Below are positions 33,313 to 41,755 of a DNA stretch of 64,000 bases, piece after piece (the first letter of the stretch is position 1; every line of letters starts with the position of its first letter). The notes beneath the pieces are model-generated. The model had not been told where the DNA came from, made no database searches, and saw nothing but the letters and a program-made list of their open reading frames with translations. A program made the translations under genes and the position numbers. The DNA comes from Rhodospirillales bacterium (GTDB lineage: Bacteria; Pseudomonadota; Alphaproteobacteria; ATCC43930; CGMCC-115725). The DNA is taken from assembly GCA_947473305.1 (NCBI GenBank), contig CANJCB010000004.1:62001-126000 (forward strand), read 5' to 3'.

Positions 33313-34902
33313 ATGAAGCGCGACTGGGGAGTACTGGGCTGTTTCGCAGCAGCCGTGATGATCATGACGACGGTGCCGCAAGCCTATGGGCAAGGCACGC
33401 CGACGCGCGGCGGGACGGCGGTGATGGCCATCGGCGCCGATCCGAGCACGCTCAACCGCAACATCGGCAGCAATAATGCCGACGGCCATGTGGCTTGCGT
33501 CATCTATCAGGGCCTGATGCGGATGGACGCCAAATACAAGCCGCAACCGCTCCTCGCCAAGACCTGGTCGGTTTCACCGGACGGCAAGACCTATAGCTTC
33601 GAGATAAACAAGGCCAATTGGCAGGACGGCAAGCCGATGACCTCGGCCGACGTCAAATATTCCATCGAGGAAGTGAGCAAGAAATACAGCTCGGTCTTCG
33701 CCGGCGCGGGTCGGATGATCGACAGCATCGAGGCGCCCGCGCCCGATAAGGTGATCTTCCATCTCAAGGAGCCCTATGGCCCCTTCCTCATATCGCTCGC
33801 CTGCCAACAGGGCGGCGGCGTGCTGCCGAAGCATGTCTACGAAGGCACCAACCCGCTTCAGAACCCGGCGACTACCACAAGCCCGGTGGGCCTGGGTCCC
33901 TTCCTGCTGAAGGAATGGAAGCATGGGGACTACCTGCGGCTGACCAAGAACCCCACCTATTGGGAGCCCGGCAAACCCTATCTCGACGAGGTGGTGATCA
34001 AGGTCATTACCCAGCCTTCGGCCCGCATCCAGGCGCTTCAGGCAGGGGAGGTGGATTTTGTGCCCTCCTTCTTCCTGCCGCTGACCGGCTATGCGCCGCT
34101 CAAGGATTCGCCGACCATCGGCCTGCCTCCTTCGCCCTCGCCACCGACAGTGGATTTCCTCTTCCTGAACATGACCAAGAAGCCGCTGGACGATAAGCGG
34201 GTCCGGAAGGCGCTCTACATGGCGACCGACCGCGAGCTCCTGCTTCACACAGCCTACCTCGATATCGGCGGCGTTGGGACCATGCCCTTCACCAACAAGC
34301 TCGAATGGGCGGCCAATCCCGACATCGACTATCGCAAGATGTATCCCTTCGATCCGGCGAAGGCGAATGCCATGCTGGAGGAGACGGGCCATAAGCGGGG
34401 CGCCGACGGCATCCGCTTCAAGCTCAACCTCCTGGTCGCTTCGGACGACGCGGCCGGCCCCACCGTGGCCCAGGCCTTGAAGAGCATGTGGCGCAATGTC
34501 GGCGTCGATCTCACCATCGAGCAGGTCGACCGCACCGCCGCCACCAAGAAGCAGTACACCGACATGGAGGCCGAGGTCAGCACCAACGCCTATACGAGCT
34601 TCGCGGATCCAGCACTCGGCATGGCGCGGGCCTGGATCACCTCCTCGATCAAGCAGCCCTTCGGCAATGCGTCGGGCTATTCCAACCCGGAGGTGGACCA
34701 GCTCTTCACCCAGGGCGAAAGAGCGATCGGCGAGGCGGCTCGGGGGGAATTCTACAAGAAGGTGCAGGTCATCCTGGCCGACGACGTGCCGGTCTTCACG
34801 CTGCACGAGCAGAGCGCGTTCAACGCACAGGCAAAGAAGCTCCACGGCATCGAGGACGAACAATTCCTGATGACTTGGCGCGACGCCTGGGTGAGTAAAT
34901 AG
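33313..34902 (+). CDS. ABC transporter substrate-binding protein, family 5 (paralogue 6)
   Basis: A 529-residue exported binding protein. ATG 33313 follows AAAGGGGGAAGG. The signal peptide ends near residue 26 (AYG|QGTPTRGG); a Cys at position 10 lies too early to be a lipobox. The N-terminal block NIGSNNADGHVACVIYQGL is almost the same as in the next gene, and SLACQQGG holds the second conserved Cys. The pocket segment FFLPLTGYAPLKDSP is distinct from that of its neighbour. It opens a plus-strand operon that continues through a second SBP, an alpha/beta hydrolase, an LLM oxidoreductase, a HAD hydrolase and a third SBP. Confidence 0.93.
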   Translation: MKRDWGVLGCFAAAVMIMTTVPQAYGQGTPTRGGTAVMAIGADPSTLNRNIGSNNADGHVACVIYQGLMRMDAKYKPQPLLAKTWSVSPDGKTYSFEINKANWQDGKPMTSADVKYSIEEVSKKYSSVFAGAGRMIDSIEAPAPDKVIFHLKEPYGPFLISLACQQGGGVLPKHVYEGTNPLQNPATTTSPVGLGPFLLKEWKHGDYLRLTKNPTYWEPGKPYLDEVVIKVITQPSARIQALQAGEVDFVPSFFLPLTGYAPLKDSPTIGLPPSPSPPTVDFLFLNMTKKPLDDKRVRKALYMATDRELLLHTAYLDIGGVGTMPFTNKLEWAANPDIDYRKMYPFDPAKANAMLEETGHKRGADGIRFKLNLLVASDDAAGPTVAQALKSMWRNVGVDLTIEQVDRTAATKKQYTDMEAEVSTNAYTSFADPALGMARAWITSSIKQPFGNASGYSNPEVDQLFTQGERAIGEAARGEFYKKVQVILADDVPVFTLHEQSAFNAQAKKLHGIEDEQFLMTWRDAWVSK

Positions 34903-34961
34903 GGAGTCCGACGGCGCAGACGTAGCGAGGCTATCGCTCGCGCCATAAACTGGGAGCCGAG

Positions 34962-36548
34962 ATGATGGAAAGCACGGGTCTCGTTCTGCGCCTGACGGCC
35001 GCTCTTGGGATGGCCGCAATGATCTCCAGCCCCGCTTTGGCACAAACGCCGAAGCGGGGTGGGACGCTCGTCCTGGCGATCGGTGCGGATCCCGGCACCT
35101 TGAGCCGCAACGTCGGCAGCAACAATGCCGACGGCAATGTCGCCTGCGTGCTCTACCAGGGCCTGACGCGGATGGATTCCAAATGGAACGCCCAGCCGCT
35201 GCTGGCCAAGACCTGGAGCGTCTCGCCCGACGGGAAGACCTATACCTTCGAATTGAACAAGGCCCAGTGGCAGGACGGCAAGCCCCTCACCTCCGAGGAT
35301 TTCCAGTACACCCTGCTGGAGGTCAGCGCGAAATACAGCTCGGTTTTCTCGGGCGCCGGCAAGGTCATCGACAGCATCGACACCCCCGCCCCGGACAAAC
35401 TGGTCATCCACCTGAAAGAGCCTTATGGGCCCTTCCTCATCTCGCTCGCCTGCCAACAAGGCGGGGCCGTGCTGCCGAAGCATGTCTACCAGGGCACCAA
35501 CCCGCTCACCAACAAGGCGACCCTGACCGATCCCGTAGCTTTGGGACCCTTCTTGCTGAAGGAATGGAAGCACGGGGATTACCTGCGCCTGACCAAGAAC
35601 CCCAATTACTGGGAGCCCGGCAAACCCTATCTCGACGAGGTCATCGTCAAGGTGATCCCGCAGCCCGGTTCCCGCACCCAGGCGCTCCAGGCGGGAGAGG
35701 TCGATTTCATCCCCTCCTATTATTTCGCGCTCAACGACTATGCGACGATCAAGGGGAACCCGAAGCTGATGCTGCGGCCGGCGGCGCTGACGCCGACCGT
35801 CGATTTCATCTTCCTCAATGTCGGCCGCAAGCCCTTCGACGACCGGCGCGTGCGGCAGGCGCTCTTCATGGCGACCGACCGGGATTATCTCCTGCATACG
35901 GTTTATCTCGATCTTGGCACGGTCGGGACGATGCCCTTCACCAATCGCCTGCCCTGGGCGGATGACGACTCGATCGACTACCGCAAGCTCTATCCCTTCG
36001 ATGTCGCCAAGGCCAACGCGCTGCTCGACGAGGCCGGGCTGAAGCGCGGAGCCGACGGCATCCGCTTCAAGGCCACCTTCCTCGTCTCTTCCGACGAGGC
36101 TACGGGTCCGTCCCTTTCCCAGGCCCTCAAAAGCATGTGGCGGGCCGTGGGCGTCGATCTCTCAACGGAATCGGTGGATCGTACCGCCGCGACCAAGCGG
36201 GTCTATACCGACCGCGATTACGACGTGACGGTGAACGCCTATGCGAGCTTCGCCGACCCGGCGCTCGGCATGGCGCGGGCCTGGGTCACAAGCTCGCTCG
36301 GCAAGGCTTTCGGCAACGGTTCGGGCTATTCCAATCCCGAGGTCGACCAGCTCTTCGATCTGGGCGAGCATGGCACGACGCCCGCGGAGCGCGGCGTCCA
36401 CTACCGCAAGGTCCAGGCGATCCTCGCCCGGGACCTGCCGGTCTATACGATCCACGAGTGGCAGACCTTCGACGGCATGGCGAAGGACATCCACGGCATC
36501 GAGGAGGAGCAATCCTTGAACACTTGGCGCGACGCTTGGCGGGACTGA
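34962..36548 (+). CDS. ABC transporter substrate-binding protein, family 5 (paralogue 7)
   Basis: A 528-residue exported binding protein, the tandem partner of the gene just upstream. ATG 34962 (a second ATG follows at once) has GGGAG before it; the signal ends near residue 27 (ALA|QTPKRGG). NVGSNNADGNVACVLYQGL, SLACQQGG and EEPYGPFLIS-like segments match the upstream paralogue closely, so recent duplication is likely. The divergence is in the pocket region (YYFALNDYATIKGN). The C-terminus TWRDAWRD is a little shorter than in the others. Its stop TGA shares a base with the ATG of the alpha/beta hydrolase gene, giving tight translational coupling of uptake and catabolism. Confidence 0.93.
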   Translation: MMESTGLVLRLTAALGMAAMISSPALAQTPKRGGTLVLAIGADPGTLSRNVGSNNADGNVACVLYQGLTRMDSKWNAQPLLAKTWSVSPDGKTYTFELNKAQWQDGKPLTSEDFQYTLLEVSAKYSSVFSGAGKVIDSIDTPAPDKLVIHLKEPYGPFLISLACQQGGAVLPKHVYQGTNPLTNKATLTDPVALGPFLLKEWKHGDYLRLTKNPNYWEPGKPYLDEVIVKVIPQPGSRTQALQAGEVDFIPSYYFALNDYATIKGNPKLMLRPAALTPTVDFIFLNVGRKPFDDRRVRQALFMATDRDYLLHTVYLDLGTVGTMPFTNRLPWADDDSIDYRKLYPFDVAKANALLDEAGLKRGADGIRFKATFLVSSDEATGPSLSQALKSMWRAVGVDLSTESVDRTAATKRVYTDRDYDVTVNAYASFADPALGMARAWVTSSLGKAFGNGSGYSNPEVDQLFDLGEHGTTPAERGVHYRKVQAILARDLPVYTIHEWQTFDGMAKDIHGIEEEQSLNTWRDAWRD

Positions 36549-37330
36549 TGGCAGAGCCGAAACACAGCTTCGAGACGATCAACGGCTGCAAGATCAGCCT
36601 CCGCCGCGCCGGCAAGGGCGAACCCCTGCTCTTCCTCCACGGCGCGGGAGGCGGCCACATCTGGTTTCCCTTCATGGCCGCCCTGTCGGAACGCTACGAG
36701 GTGTTTGTCCCGGAACATCCGGGCTTCGGGCCTTCGGACACACCGGAGTGGCTCGACACTGTGGGGGACCTCGCCTTCTTCTACCTCGACTTCATGGAGC
36801 AGTTCGGGCTCCGGGACGTTCATCTCATGGGCGCCTCATTGGGCGGCTGGACGGCGGCGGAAGTGGCGGTGCGCAACACGAGCCGCCTCAAGACCGTGAC
36901 CCTGGTCTCGGCGGCAGGCATCTATGTGAAAGGCGTTCCCATGGGGGATATGTTCCTCTGGCCGCCCGAGGAGGGGATCCGCCACGTCTGGAAAGATCCG
37001 AAGTGGCAGGAGAAGATGCTCTCCACCCCTCAGACGGAAGAGCAGCAGGACCTGGCCCGGCGCAACCGGCTGACCACGGCGAAGCTCGCCTGGCAGCCGC
37101 GCTGGTATAATCCGCAGCTCCGCAAATGGCTGCATCGCATCGACGTGCCGACCCATATCGTCTGGGGCGATGCCGACGGACTTTTCCCGGCTCCCTATGC
37201 GAAGGCCTATCAAGAACTCATCCCGGGATCGACCATGACCATGCTCTCGGCCGGCCACATCCCCCAGGTCGAGCAGGCGGATGAATTCGTCGAGGCCGTC
37301 ACGTCCTTCATCGGTAAGAGCGCATCATGA
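36548..37330 (+). CDS. Alpha/beta hydrolase
   Basis: A 260-residue alpha/beta-hydrolase-fold enzyme. FLHGAGGG forms the oxyanion region, the nucleophile elbow is GASLGG, the acid is in VWGDADGLF and the catalytic His in SAGHIPQVEQ. ATG 36548 overlaps the SBP stop by one base, and the stop overlaps the LLM oxidoreductase start by 4 bp. In many alphaproteobacterial genomes such a hydrolase is paired with an LLM flavoprotein; a monooxygenase forming a hydrolysable product (ester, lactone or ring-opened acid) followed by hydrolysis would fit. A longer open frame upstream (to 36137) runs through the SBP gene in another phase and is not coding. Confidence 0.92.
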   Translation: MAEPKHSFETINGCKISLRRAGKGEPLLFLHGAGGGHIWFPFMAALSERYEVFVPEHPGFGPSDTPEWLDTVGDLAFFYLDFMEQFGLRDVHLMGASLGGWTAAEVAVRNTSRLKTVTLVSAAGIYVKGVPMGDMFLWPPEEGIRHVWKDPKWQEKMLSTPQTEEQQDLARRNRLTTAKLAWQPRWYNPQLRKWLHRIDVPTHIVWGDADGLFPAPYAKAYQELIPGSTMTMLSAGHIPQVEQADEFVEAVTSFIGKSAS

Positions 37331-38475
37331 AGTTCTACTTCTTCCACCTGATGCCTTATGCCGACCTCGACCTCTCCTATCAGGAGAAGCACAATTCGGC
37401 CTGGGTCACGTTGCCTAACAGCTACTACGACCCGAAGAAGGGGCACCTTCTCTACAACCGCTATCTCGACGAATTGGAATATGCGGCCGAGGTCGGTTTC
37501 GACGGGGTCTGCGTCAACGAGCATCACCAGAGCGCTTATGGGCTGATGCCGACCCCAGGCGTCATCGCGGGCGCGCTGGCCCGCCGCATCGGCCCCACGG
37601 CCAAGATCGCCGTGCTCGGCCGGGCCTTGCCTCTCCTGAACAATCCGCTCGTGGTGGCGGAAGAATACGCGATGCTCGACAACATCACCGGCGGGCGGCT
37701 GATCGCAGGCTTCGTGCGGGGGATCGGCACGGAATATCACGCCTGGGGTGTCAATCCGGCGGAATCCCACGACCGTTTCCACGAGGCCCATGACCTCATC
37801 CTGCGCGCCTGGACCGAGGAAGGACCCTTCGCCTTCGAGGGCAAATATTACCATCTCAATTACGTGAACATCTGGCCGCGCGCCTATCAGCAGCCGCGTC
37901 CACCGATCTGGATCCCCTCCCAGGGCAGTCGTGAGACCATCGAATGGGCCTCGCACAAGTCGCGGAGATACACCTATCTCCAGACCTTCAGCCCGGTCGC
38001 CGCGCTGTCGCGCTATATGGGCATGTACAAGGAAGAGGCGGAGAAGCAGGGCTATACCGCGTCATCCGACCAGTTGGGCTGGGCCGTGCCCACCTATGTG
38101 GCCGAAAGCGACGAAGTGGCGCTCCGCGAGGCCAAGCCGCACATCGAAAACCTCTTCAATAAGTTCCTCCACATGCCTTTGGAGATGCTGCTGCCGCCGG
38201 GATACCTGTCGCTCGCGTCCATGAAGGGCGTCATGCAGGCCAAGACCTCGACCACCGGCGGTCCCCAGACCATGGAGGGCCTGATGGCCAACGGCATGTT
38301 CCTCTGCGGCAGCGCGGAAACGGTGCGGGATCAGATCGCGCATTATCAGAAGACCATCGGCTTCGGAAACATCCTGCCCATGATGCAGTTCGGCACACTG
38401 CCCGCCGAATGCGTGCGCAAGAGCACGGAAATCTTCGCCAAGGACGTGATCCCGAAACTGCGTCATCTCGGATAG
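37327..38475 (+). CDS. LLM class flavin-dependent oxidoreductase (luciferase-like monooxygenase)
   Basis: A 382-residue member of the bacterial luciferase-like family, a TIM barrel using reduced FMN supplied by a separate reductase. Typical blocks are FDGVCVNEHHQSAYG, GRALPLLNNPLVVAEEYAMLD, GGRLIAGFVRGIG and IWIPSQGS. The EHH segment and the G-F-V-R-G loop are standard for this subgroup. It overlaps the alpha/beta hydrolase gene by 4 bp and is followed 6 nt later by a HAD hydrolase, so the three enzymes form one functional block with the flanking SBPs. A reductase partner is not in the window. Reactions in this family range from alkanal or heterocycle oxygenation to desulfurisation; the substrate is unknown. 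Confidence 0.92.
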   Translation: MKFYFFHLMPYADLDLSYQEKHNSAWVTLPNSYYDPKKGHLLYNRYLDELEYAAEVGFDGVCVNEHHQSAYGLMPTPGVIAGALARRIGPTAKIAVLGRALPLLNNPLVVAEEYAMLDNITGGRLIAGFVRGIGTEYHAWGVNPAESHDRFHEAHDLILRAWTEEGPFAFEGKYYHLNYVNIWPRAYQQPRPPIWIPSQGSRETIEWASHKSRRYTYLQTFSPVAALSRYMGMYKEEAEKQGYTASSDQLGWAVPTYVAESDEVALREAKPHIENLFNKFLHMPLEMLLPPGYLSLASMKGVMQAKTSTTGGPQTMEGLMANGMFLCGSAETVRDQIAHYQKTIGFGNILPMMQFGTLPAECVRKSTEIFAKDVIPKLRHLG

Positions 38476-38481
38476 CGATCC

Positions 38482-39195
38482 ATGGCAACCAACCTCGATA
38501 TCCAAGGGCTGGTCTTCGATGTCGGCGGGACGGTCATCGACTGGCACGGGACGGTTTCCAGCGAGCTTGCCGCCTTCGGCAAACGCAAAGGCTTCGAGCG
38601 GGATTGGGCGGTTGTCGCCAATTCCTGGCGCAAGCAGGCGCTGCAAGGCGTCCGCGCCCTGAAGCCGCCAACGGGCAAGACCAATATCGATCATATCCAT
38701 CGGGCTACCCTGGACCCGGTACTGGCCGAATTCGGACTGACCGGCGTCACGGAGCAGGAAAAGCACGAGCTGACCATGGGTTGGCATAAACTCGCCGCCT
38801 GGCCCGACGCGGTGGAGGGACATGCGCGGCTGAAACGGAAATTCGTCGTCTCGGCGCTGACCATCCTCTCGACGTCGCTCATGATCGACGTATCGCGGTT
38901 GGCGCCTTTCCATTGGGACTGCGTCATCTCCTGCGAGATGCTGGGCCGTTACAAGCCCGATCCCCTCACCTATCAGCGCGCTTCGGAATTGCTGGCGATT
39001 CCCTCCGGCAAGCTGCTCTTCGTCGCGGCCCATAATTTCGACCTGATCGCGGCGAAGGCGGAGGGCTATCACACCGCTTTCATCCGCCGCACCGCGGAAC
39101 ATGGAACCGGAGCAGGCCCCACGCCGGAACCGGACGCTTCCGTCGATCTGGTGGCAACCCACATGCTGGATCTGGCGACGCAACTCGGCGCGTAA
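38482..39195 (+). CDS. HAD superfamily hydrolase, haloacid-dehalogenase (type II)-like
   Basis: A 237-residue HAD protein. Motif I reads FDVGGTVIDW: the nucleophile Asp is present, but the second Asp of phosphatases (D-x-D) is Gly, as in 2-haloacid dehalogenases. ALTILSTS near the middle matches motif II (S/T), RYKPDP supplies the motif III Lys, and AAHNFDLIAAKAEG is motif IV in the dehalogenase style. It therefore more likely hydrolyses a carbon-halogen or similar bond than a phosphate ester, although annotation by family alone cannot settle this. It is 6 nt after the LLM gene and 79 nt before the next family-5 SBP. Confidence 0.85.
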   Translation: MATNLDIQGLVFDVGGTVIDWHGTVSSELAAFGKRKGFERDWAVVANSWRKQALQGVRALKPPTGKTNIDHIHRATLDPVLAEFGLTGVTEQEKHELTMGWHKLAAWPDAVEGHARLKRKFVVSALTILSTSLMIDVSRLAPFHWDCVISCEMLGRYKPDPLTYQRASELLAIPSGKLLFVAAHNFDLIAAKAEGYHTAFIRRTAEHGTGAGPTPEPDASVDLVATHMLDLATQLGA

Positions 39196-39274
39196 TTCGA
39201 CCGCCTGTCGGAACGTAGGACAATCCGAATTTCTCGTGCTAGGACTCCTGGAAAGAACGGGGAGTATCTGGGAC

Positions 39275-40849
39275 ATGAAGACAGTATTGGCAGCGGCGGC
39301 GACCCTGGCGATCCTTGCGGCACCGTCAGTCCAGGCGCAGGTCACACCCAAGAAGGGCGGCACGGTGGTCGTCGCGATCGGCAGCGATCCCACCGGGCTC
39401 AATCCCGTGGTTTCCACCGCAACGGCGGATATGTACCTCGGCTGCGTGCTCTACCAGGGGCTGACGCGGGTGGTCGGCGGCGACGTCCTGCCGATGCTGG
39501 CGAAATCCTGGACGATCTCGCCCGATGGGCTTTCCTACAGCTTCGACCTCGTCCAGGCCAATTGGCAGGACGGCAAGCCCTTTACCTCGGCCGACGTCAA
39601 ATATTCGCTGATCGAAGCCAATGCGAAGCTCAATTCGCTTTATGTCGCGCCGGGCAAGATGATCGACGGGATCGACACCCCCGCGCCGGACAAGGTCGTC
39701 ATCCGCCTGAAGCAGCCCTTCGGTCCCTTCCTGCTGTCCCAGGCCTGCGACATGGGCGGCGCGATCCTGCCGAAGCATGTCTTCGAAGGCACGAACATCC
39801 AGCAGAACCCGGCGACGACGGTGAGCCCGATCGGGCTCGGCGCCTTTACCCTCAAGGAATGGAAGCGCAACGATCAGCTCCGCTTCGCCGCCAATCCCAG
39901 CTATTGGGAGAAGGGGAAGCCCTATCTCGACGAATTGGCCGTCAAGATCATCCCGCAATCTTCGACGCGCAGCCAGGCGGTCCAGGCGGGCGAGGTCGAC
40001 AATCTCTATTACGTCTATCTCGCGACCAGCGACATTCCGGTCGTCCAGGCCAATGCCAAGCTCAAGGTCTTCCCGACCAAGGCATCGCCGACCAACGACA
40101 CCCTTTCCTTCAACGTCCGCAACAAGCCCATCGACGACAAGAAGGTGCGTCAGGCGCTGCTGGTCGCCACCGACCGGGATTATCTCCTGAAGAACGCCTG
40201 GCTCGGCTACGGCAAGGTCGGCACGATCCCCTTTTCGACCGAGATCACCTGGGCGACGAGCGATATCGACTTCCGCAAGCTCTATGCCTTCGACCCCGCC
40301 CGCGCCAATGTCCTGCTCGACGAGGCCGGCGTGAAGCGCGGCGCTGACAGCACCCGCTTCAAGCTCAAGGCGGTGATCGCGGCGGAAGAGCCCGAGCATA
40401 TCCAGGTGGCCGCCGCGCTCAAGAGCATGTGGAAGGCGGTCGGCGTCGATCTGGAGGTCATCACCGCCGAGCGCGCCACTCAATTGAAGCGTGTCTTCCA
40501 GGACTTCGACTTCGACGTGACGCTCAACGGCTACGGCACCTATTACGATCCGGGAATCGGGCTGGCGCGGCTTTACCTGACCTCGTCCATCGGCACGACC
40601 TACGGCAATCCCTCGGGCTACAAGAACGCCGCCATCGACGACCTCTTCGCCCAGGGCGAGCGGGCCACCGGCTTCGAGGCACGGGGCGCGATCTACAAGA
40701 AGATCCAGGCGGTCGTCGGTGACGAGATCCCGGTCTTCCCCCTGCGTGAGAAGGCCTTCCTCAGCGTCGCGAGCAAGAAGGTCCAGGGCCTCGACAACAA
40801 GGGGGCCGAGAAGTTCGGCGTCTGGCGCGACGTCTGGCTGGCGGAGTGA
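39275..40849 (+). CDS. ABC transporter substrate-binding protein, family 5 (paralogue 8)
   Basis: A 524-residue exported binding protein. ATG 39275 follows GGGGAG and starts a compact signal peptide ending near residue 21 (VQA|QVTPKKGG); the frame open from 39101 covers the HAD gene in another phase. The paired cysteines are in GCVLYQG and SQACDMGG. The pocket region (YYVYLATSDIPVV) and the missing Y in KLYAFDPARAN (others have MYPFD) set it apart from paralogues 6 and 7, so a different ligand is likely. It ends the plus-strand operon, 1 nt from the stop of the convergent DMT transporter gene. Confidence 0.93.
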   Translation: MKTVLAAAATLAILAAPSVQAQVTPKKGGTVVVAIGSDPTGLNPVVSTATADMYLGCVLYQGLTRVVGGDVLPMLAKSWTISPDGLSYSFDLVQANWQDGKPFTSADVKYSLIEANAKLNSLYVAPGKMIDGIDTPAPDKVVIRLKQPFGPFLLSQACDMGGAILPKHVFEGTNIQQNPATTVSPIGLGAFTLKEWKRNDQLRFAANPSYWEKGKPYLDELAVKIIPQSSTRSQAVQAGEVDNLYYVYLATSDIPVVQANAKLKVFPTKASPTNDTLSFNVRNKPIDDKKVRQALLVATDRDYLLKNAWLGYGKVGTIPFSTEITWATSDIDFRKLYAFDPARANVLLDEAGVKRGADSTRFKLKAVIAAEEPEHIQVAAALKSMWKAVGVDLEVITAERATQLKRVFQDFDFDVTLNGYGTYYDPGIGLARLYLTSSIGTTYGNPSGYKNAAIDDLFAQGERATGFEARGAIYKKIQAVVGDEIPVFPLREKAFLSVASKKVQGLDNKGAEKFGVWRDVWLAE

Positions 40850-40850
40850 G

Positions 40851-41735
40851 CTAAGCGGGAGATTTCTCCCCCGTCGTTCCCAAAGCGACCCCGCCCAGGA
40901 TCAGACCCGCGGCAAGGATCAGGGTGAGCGTCAGAGGCTCACCCAGCGCCAGCGTCGCGGTGACGATGCTGACGAGCGGGGTCATCAGCAGGCCCAGCGA
41001 GATTGTGAGTGCCGACAGGCCCCGCCCCGCCGTGGCGATGGCCCAGAAGGACAGCGCGTTCCCGATCACCGCAGAGAAAAGCATCAGCAGGATAAGGCTA
41101 AGGTGCCACTCGACCCAGCGAAGCTCGCCGAAGACGAAAGCCAGCGCCGCGAGCAAAACCGTGGCGAGGAGCGCTTCCCAGGGGATCAGTTGAAAAGGCG
41201 TCGAGCGCCAGACATGCCCCCGAATATGCAGGATGCTCCCGGCCCAGAGAAAGGCCGCGCCCAGCAGCGCCAGATTGCCGAGCACGGCCGTCCGGTCGCT
41301 CCAGTCCAAGGCCAGCGGGTTGAAAAGAACCACGAGCCCCGTCAACCCGACGCCGACCCCCAGGGCGCGCCGTTTCGACAGCTTTTCTTTCAGGAAAAGC
41401 GCAGCACCCGGCATGACCCAGAGCGGCGTCGTATAGGACAGAACCACGGAGCGCCCGGTAGAGACAAAGCTTAAGCCCACGAAGGCTAGCACGGTGAAAC
41501 CCACCATATGCAGGACGGTAATGCTGAGGAGTACGGGCATGTCCTCGCGCGGCGGCAAGGTCAGGCGTCCCCTAGGCAAGGCCATCGCGAAGAGCACGAT
41601 TGTCGCGATGACCGAGCGCCAGGTGAGCATCAGCAGGGGCGGCATCTCCTGGAGCATGGCCTTGTTGACCGGCCAGGTGAGCCCCCAGATCAGCGCCACC
41701 GCGCCGAGCAGCAGGAGCGCCCGGCCGCGCGGCAC
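40851..41735 (-). CDS. DMT superfamily (EamA-type) transporter
   Basis: A 294-residue inner-membrane protein with about ten transmembrane helices arranged as two EamA repeats (residues about 6-135 and 150-285). The N-terminal LLLGAVALIWGLTWPVNK and the second-repeat segment SFWAIATAGRGLSALTIS are typical. The start is GTG 41735, 20 nt after the CurA-like gene on the same strand. EamA proteins usually export amino acids or other metabolites. As last gene of the isochorismatase/SBP/Mo-hydroxylase/reductase operon it may remove a side product or inhibitor. Its 3' end lies 1 nt from the convergent SBP gene. Confidence 0.92.
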   Translation of the reverse strand: MPRGRALLLLGAVALIWGLTWPVNKAMLQEMPPLLMLTWRSVIATIVLFAMALPRGRLTLPPREDMPVLLSITVLHMVGFTVLAFVGLSFVSTGRSVVLSYTTPLWVMPGAALFLKEKLSKRRALGVGVGLTGLVVLFNPLALDWSDRTAVLGNLALLGAAFLWAGSILHIRGHVWRSTPFQLIPWEALLATVLLAALAFVFGELRWVEWHLSLILLMLFSAVIGNALSFWAIATAGRGLSALTISLGLLMTPLVSIVTATLALGEPLTLTLILAAGLILGGVALGTTGEKSPA

Positions 41736-41755
41736 TCCGCCGTCGGGTGAGCTTT

